A stretch of DNA of 8,605 bases, taken from Bryobacterales bacterium (GTDB taxonomy: Bacteria; Acidobacteriota; Terriglobia; Bryobacterales; Bryobacteraceae). Under the pieces are notes generated by a model. That model saw only the letters and a list, made by a program, of their open reading frames with translations. It searched no databases and was not told the origin of the DNA. Location: the NCBI GenBank assembly GCA_003142355.1, contig PLMF01000401.1, positions 402-9,006 of the forward strand, given 5' to 3'. This document shows, piece by piece, positions 5,728 to 8,605 of the stretch (the first letter of the stretch is position 1; each line of letters starts with the position of its first letter). The position numbers and the translations under genes were made by a program.

Positions 5728-6312
5728 ATGAGACTATTTGCAGTCGACACAGACAACGCCATCACCGCCTTCCCCGCTGCCGAGCAGATCCCGGAAGGCC
5801 AAGAGCACTTCGCCAGCGAAAAGGAGCTTGCCAAGCTCGCCGCCAACTGGCCCGTCGGCCGCCTGGTCCAGATCTGGAACGGCTTTGCCGGCGTCGCCGG
5901 GTTCGGCGGCAGTCTGAAGCCGGTCAAGAAGTTCACCGACCGCAAGAGCGCCGTGGCCCGGATCTGGAAGGTCATCCAGGGACTGGACGGCGCCGCGCCG
6001 GAGACGGCCACCGCCGCCCAGGAAGCCGCCACCCCCGCGCCCAAGGGCGCGTCGAAGAAGGTCACGGCGGCCAAGACTGCCAAGGCCAAGGACGCCGCCC
6101 CTGAGGCGCGCGAGGGCAGCAAGAAGTCCATCGTGTTGGAGCTGCTGCGCCGCAAGGGCGGTGCGACCATGGCAGAGATCGCCAAAGCGACCGACTGGCA
6201 GAACCACAGCATTCGGGGATTCATCAGCGGGACGGTCGCCAAGAAGATGGACCTCCTGGTGGCCAGCCTGAAGAACGAGAAAGGCGAGCGGGTCTACCGA
6301 ATTGAAAAATAG
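5728..6312 (+). CDS. DUF3489-domain protein with Ala/Lys-rich linker
   Basis: Complete 194-residue protein; ATG at 5728 has AAGGAG seven bases upstream. Three parts are seen. Residues 1-85 (MRLFAVDTDNAITAF, then WPVGRLVQIWNGFAGV and PVKKFTDRKSAVARIWKVIQGL) match, from memory, the N-terminal region that often precedes DUF3489, with its IWN and KKFTDRKxAVxRIW motifs. Residues 88-128 are an Ala/Pro/Lys-rich, low-complexity linker resembling histone-H1-like tails. Residues 130-194 (GSKKSIVLELLRRKGGATMAEI, given as GSKKSIVLELL / RRKGGATMAEI, then ATDWQNHSIRGFISG) are the DUF3489 domain, with a winged-helix-like pattern that suggests DNA binding. Role unproven; members often sit in phage-like or integrated regions, and no recombinase is in this window. 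It is closed by a strong hairpin 16 bases after the stop. Confidence 0.9.
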   Translation: MRLFAVDTDNAITAFPAAEQIPEGQEHFASEKELAKLAANWPVGRLVQIWNGFAGVAGFGGSLKPVKKFTDRKSAVARIWKVIQGLDGAAPETATAAQEAATPAPKGASKKVTAAKTAKAKDAAPEAREGSKKSIVLELLRRKGGATMAEIAKATDWQNHSIRGFISGTVAKKMDLLVASLKNEKGERVYRIEK

Positions 6313-6328
6313 GCGCGCCGCGCACGCT

Positions 6329-6352
6329 GCCGCCAGCCGCGAGGCTGGCGGC
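6329..6352 (+). terminator. Probable intrinsic terminator after the DUF3489 gene
   Basis: GCCGCCAGCC (6329-6338), the GNRA-type loop GCGA, and GGCTGGCGGC (6343-6352) form a perfect 10-bp stem starting 16 bases after the stop codon. The following sequence, TTTGCTGC, has only a short T-run, so Rho-independence is likely but not certain. The stem would also work on the opposite strand, protecting the convergent gene at 6571. Confidence 0.6.
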
Positions 6353-6376
6353 TTTGCTGCTTCAGGGTACTTCTAC

Positions 6377-6410
6377 GGTAACCCCACATATTTTGTTCGT
6401 CGGGGTTGCC
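6377..6410. other. Convergent intergenic region with a second imperfect hairpin
   Basis: GGTAACCCC (6377-6385) pairs with GGGGTTGCC (6402-6410) as a 9-bp stem with one G-T wobble and a 16-base loop. It lies in the 258-base gap (6313-6570) between the DUF3489 gene and the minus-strand collagen-like gene. I see no convincing gene, tRNA or promoter in the rest of this gap. It could help terminate transcription from either side. Confidence 0.3.
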
Positions 6411-6570
6411 ACGTGCTCAAATGCAGCCGCGTTGATGCCTTCCTTTTCATCCGTACCCGATCGCAGCGGCTAGGCCGATCCCGAGGAGCAGGGGCAAAGA
6501 GCGCCGTGCTGAATGTAGAGGCAGTTTCGCACGGCCCAAGATTCAAAGAATAAGTGTCCCTGCGATCTGC

Positions 6571-7191
6571 CTACGGGTTGGGGAGTGCCGGAACCACTTG
6601 AACAAAGGCAAACTTGTCTGTGCTGATTGCGATTTGGAACGTCCACACGCCAGCGTCACTCTTTATCAACCCACTCACATATCGCTTTTTTGGATAAGGC
6701 GCGGAGGGTGGGGGTACGTACACGTCGGCAAGGCCGAGGTCCTGCACGGTCTGATATGACAGAATGTCACTCCAGACCCAGGTTGCTGCGCCAGTAGTAG
6801 CGTATCCAAGTCGCAAACCATTCGGGGCCAATGCCTTAATCTGCATGTATACGGCGGTTATACTACCATTGGCATTTTGCCCGCACTGCCATAGGAATTC
6901 GGCCACGTTAGGCAGTGTGAAAAATGAATGATAGGGAAGGGACGGCGGCCCATTGAGATCACTGACCACATCACATGGCAATCCCTCGCCCCAGTAGCCC
7001 TGCGGCCCCGGCGGCCCGGTCTGCGCCCAAGAAATCGCGGTTTCATTTTTCGTACATGGATCGGAAGGTGAAGCGATACGCAATGTACCGTTCTTGCTGA
7101 AGCATGCATTTATTGTCTGGGCTGAAGCCTGGGGGACCGAGAGAACAAATAACGTCAAGACCAGACATAAAACAATAGGGAGCGTCTTCAT
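6571..7191 (-). CDS. Secreted collagen-like hypothetical protein, 206 aa
   Basis: Complete ORF from ATG at 7191 with GGAG nine bases upstream. Residues 1-24 are a signal peptide ending in ASA, with cleavage before Q25, so the protein is exported. Residues 26-56 (INACFSKNGTLRIASPSDPC, then ETAISW) follow a pattern I recall from acidobacterial secreted proteins, where it precedes Gly-X-Y repeats; here only GPPGPQG (59-65) remains of a collagen-like stretch. The rest (70-206) is a compact-looking domain with cysteines at 73 and 103, WQCGQNANGSITAVYMQIKA (101-120), and PNGLRLGYATTGAATWVW (123-140), without a recognised fold. Base composition is visibly less GC-rich than the operon at 2568-5014, and codon use is more mixed, which fits a transferred or loosely constrained secreted gene. 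Its start overlaps the stop of the broken radical SAM gene (ATGA), so it may be translated from that transcript. Confidence 0.85.
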   Translation of the reverse strand: MKTLPIVLCLVLTLFVLSVPQASAQTINACFSKNGTLRIASPSDPCTKNETAISWAQTGPPGPQGYWGEGLPCDVVSDLNGPPSLPYHSFFTLPNVAEFLWQCGQNANGSITAVYMQIKALAPNGLRLGYATTGAATWVWSDILSYQTVQDLGLADVYVPPPSAPYPKKRYVSGLIKSDAGVWTFQIAISTDKFAFVQVVPALPNP

Positions 7192-7856
7192 GTTGATCTT
7201 CTCCACTTCAGAGTGTATGCCACTTCGATAGCGCTTGTCGAACAGAAACTGCAATCCATGGGACAGCCTCGGCGGCTTTGGACCGGAACCCAGGAGTTGG
7301 CACTCCCTGCAAGGGAAGGCATGAAGAGCTTCGCGTCGGGTAGCGGCAGATCGTCCAGGTTCGTTACAAAGCTCCGGCCGGCGGGCGGCTGGCCTGGAAG
7401 GTAGAGTCCGGACATTCCGGAGACCGGAGATCGCCTGGCCATGCGGTCGAGCACGGCTGGAAAGACTGCTTCCCCCTCGCCCCGGATTCCCATATCCGCG
7501 CCGAGGTAGCGCAATGCGCTCTCGGGGAAGATGCTGTACCCGGCTCCGCCCAGGACGATGGGGGCGCCGGACACGCGCCGGCAGGTCGCCACGACTTCTC
7601 GGACCGGGGGCAAGAGAAATTGTGGACTTTCCATGACCTGATCGTCGATGTTTCGTACCGAGATGCCGATGACGTCCGGGCAAAACCTCCCGACCGAATC
7701 CGTGACCGCCGGCATCGGATCCGCCTCGAACATCAGGTCCATCATGACCGCCTCATGACCGGCTCTCCGGGTTGCCGCGGCGACACACGCGAGTCCCAGC
7801 GGGAAGGTCGTCATGCTCGTGGTGTGCCTGTTTGCGGAAATCAGCAGAACCTTCAC
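7188..7856 (-). pseudogene. B12-binding radical SAM gene, 3' truncated just after the cluster motif
   Basis: GTG at 7856 with GGAGG seven bases upstream opens a 222-codon frame. Residues 1-145 (MKVLLISANRH, TFPLGLACVAAATRRAGHEA, DVIGISVRN, VLGGAGYSIFPE) are a cobalamin-binding-type Rossmann domain. Residues 165-192 are the usual linker (NLDDLPLPDAKLF), followed by RRGCPMDCSFCSTSAIE (195-211) with the CxxxCxxC motif (C198, C202, C205) that binds the 4Fe-4S cluster. Family members are commonly around 450 residues or more, with a TIM-barrel of roughly 200 after the motif; here the protein leaves the family pattern at E211 and stops 11 codons later. It lacks almost all of the radical SAM barrel and cannot be a functional enzyme of the usual type. 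The stop lies in the ATGA shared with the collagen-like gene. The missing 3' part is not seen elsewhere in this window. A standalone B12-binding domain role is possible but unlikely. Confidence 0.85.
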
Positions 7857-7889
7857 AAAGTCGCCTCCCTATCCGAGTATAGGAGCGCA

Positions 7890-7918
7890 TTGCTGCTGGC
7901 CGCTCACTCGCTTAGAAT
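7890..7918 (+). promoter_or_regulatory. Candidate promoter for the MFS exporter
   Basis: TTGCTG (7890-7895; three of six match) and TAGAAT (7913-7918; five of six match) are 17 bases apart. Transcription would begin near 7925, only about ten bases before ATG 7935, fitting the absence of a proper Shine-Dalgarno (nearly leaderless). It lies in the 78-base divergent spacer shared with the radical SAM gene, which has TATACT at 7881-7876 on the minus strand but no matching -35. Confidence 0.35.
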
Positions 7919-7934
7919 TAGGATCTGACCCAGG

Positions 7935-8605
7935 ATGATAACCCGCCGGAATCTGGTGACGATCGCTGTACTCTCCAGCGCTGTGATGGAGGTGCTGGAC
8001 ACTTCCGTTGTCAACGTCAGCCTGCCCCATATTGCGGGCAGCCTTTCGGCCACCACGGATGAAGCCACCTGGGTCCTTACCTCGTACCTGGTAGCCAATG
8101 CCATCATCTTGCCCATGAGCGGCTGGCTGGCCAACTACTTCGGCCGCAAACGCATGCTGCTGACGGTGGTGACGGGCTTTACCGTGTCGAGCCTCCTGTG
8201 CGGGATCGCGCCCAGCCTGCCCATGCTGATCCTCTTTCGCGTGTTGCAAGGCATCACCGGCGGAGGGCTCCAGCCGCTTTCCCAAGCGGTGCTGCTCGAA
8301 GAGTATCCCCCTCAAGAGCGTGGCAAGGCCATGGCGTTCTTTGGACTGGGGATCGTGGCCGCTCCCATTCTCGGCCCCACCGTGGGCGGATGGATCACCG
8401 ACACTTATTCCTGGCGCTGGGTCTTCTACATCAACCTGCCGGTGGGCATCGCCAGCCTCATCATGATCTCCCTGTTCGTCACCGATCCGCCCTACATGCG
8501 TCGCGGCTCGCTGCGCGCCGACTTCTGGGGATTCGGCATGTTGGCCGTGGGCATGGGTGCGCTGCAGATCATGCTCGACAAGGGCCAGGAAGACGACTGG
8601 TTCGG
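7935..8605 (+). CDS. DHA2-type MFS drug exporter (EmrB/QacA family), 3' end cut by the window edge
   Basis: ATG at 7935 is followed by 223 open codons to the edge; an in-frame TGA at 7926 limits the start. The visible N-terminal part holds the family hallmarks: LDTSVVNVSLPHIA (21-34, motif D1 in the first helix), EATWVLTSYLVANAIILP (43-60), the motif A loop GWLANYFGRKRM (63-74), RVLQGITGGGLQPL (about 102-115, motif B), and the exporter-specific motif C GIVAAPILGPTVGGWI (139-154), then WRWVFYINLPVG (160-171). Such 14-helix proton-coupled exporters of the inner membrane are usually about 500 residues, so more than half lies outside the window. They commonly pair with a periplasmic adaptor (EmrA) and an outer-membrane factor, which would be expected nearby; neither is in view. 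The substrate cannot be told. The nearest ribosome-site-like bases (AGG) touch the start codon, so initiation may depend on a short leader. Confidence 0.95.
   Translation, partial: MITRRNLVTIAVLSSAVMEVLDTSVVNVSLPHIAGSLSATTDEATWVLTSYLVANAIILPMSGWLANYFGRKRMLLTVVTGFTVSSLLCGIAPSLPMLILFRVLQGITGGGLQPLSQAVLLEEYPPQERGKAMAFFGLGIVAAPILGPTVGGWITDTYSWRWVFYINLPVGIASLIMISLFVTDPPYMRRGSLRADFWGFGMLAVGMGALQIMLDKGQEDDWF

Noticed and set aside
5280..6242. Long minus-strand ORF of 320 codons opposite the DUF3489 gene
   Set aside because: Antisense shadow of the recognised DUF3489 protein; no family pattern and no ribosome site.
6302..6553. Plus-strand ORF of 83 codons after the DUF3489 gene
   Set aside because: It runs through the terminator hairpin, lacks a ribosome site and has random-looking composition.
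7192..7683. 5' extension of the collagen-like ORF into the radical SAM region
   Set aside because: That part lies in a shifted frame over the recognised radical SAM fragment; the signal peptide and Shine-Dalgarno fix the start at 7191.
1..8605. CRISPR array, tRNA, rRNA or insertion sequence
   Set aside because: No regularly spaced repeats, cloverleaf, rRNA-like sequence or transposase was seen on either strand.

Overview
The window is GC-rich bacterial DNA with the look of an Acidobacteriota genome, most like the Solibacter/Bryobacter group. This is inferred from recalled protein style: secreted proteins with a collagen-like GPPGPQG stretch, a secreted protein combining a GGGHTGAMTGA/FFPAAPFFLFMHG block with a BamE-like tail, and a small secreted YGQDVNRR protein. 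No rRNA, tRNA, CRISPR array or transposase gene is visible. Gene density is ordinary and no gene-free stretch exceeds 300 bases.

Left part (1-2322), all minus strand, read right to left: a small highly charged hypothetical protein (2322-2116); an ICMT/PEMT-type membrane methyltransferase (2100-1513) whose Shine-Dalgarno lies just past the stop of the small gene; a secreted or membrane-anchored hypothetical protein (1319-852); and a larger secreted two-domain protein that runs off the left edge (744-1), preceded by a good sigma70-like promoter.

Middle (2323-5014), plus strand: a 245-base spacer with two back-to-back perfect hairpins, then a tight two-gene operon. The first gene is an alanine-dehydrogenase-family oxidoreductase that keeps most catalytic residues but has Gly where the family has the second substrate lysine. 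It overlaps by GTGA a complete acetyl-CoA hydrolase / 4-hydroxybutyrate CoA-transferase-type protein. Together they could couple amino-acid/2-oxo-acid redox chemistry to CoA-ester formation; the substrate is not known.

Next (5015-6352) is a patch of accessory genes: a minus-strand Cys-containing hypothetical ORF with an uncertain 5' end; a plus-strand small gene with an excellent Shine-Dalgarno but an in-frame amber codon at position 15 followed by 82 sense codons; and a DUF3489-type protein with an Ala/Lys/Pro-rich linker, closed by a strong hairpin.

Right part (6353-8605): a convergent intergenic region; a lower-GC minus-strand gene for a secreted collagen-like protein; the 5' part of a B12-binding radical SAM gene, broken just after its CxxxCxxC motif and ending in an ATGA overlap with the collagen-like gene; a short divergent promoter region; and the first 223 codons of a DHA2-type MFS exporter running off the right edge.

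No obvious new multi-gene system is seen. The best leads are the divergent dehydrogenase/CoA-transferase pair, the amber-interrupted small gene, and the radical SAM/collagen-like junction.
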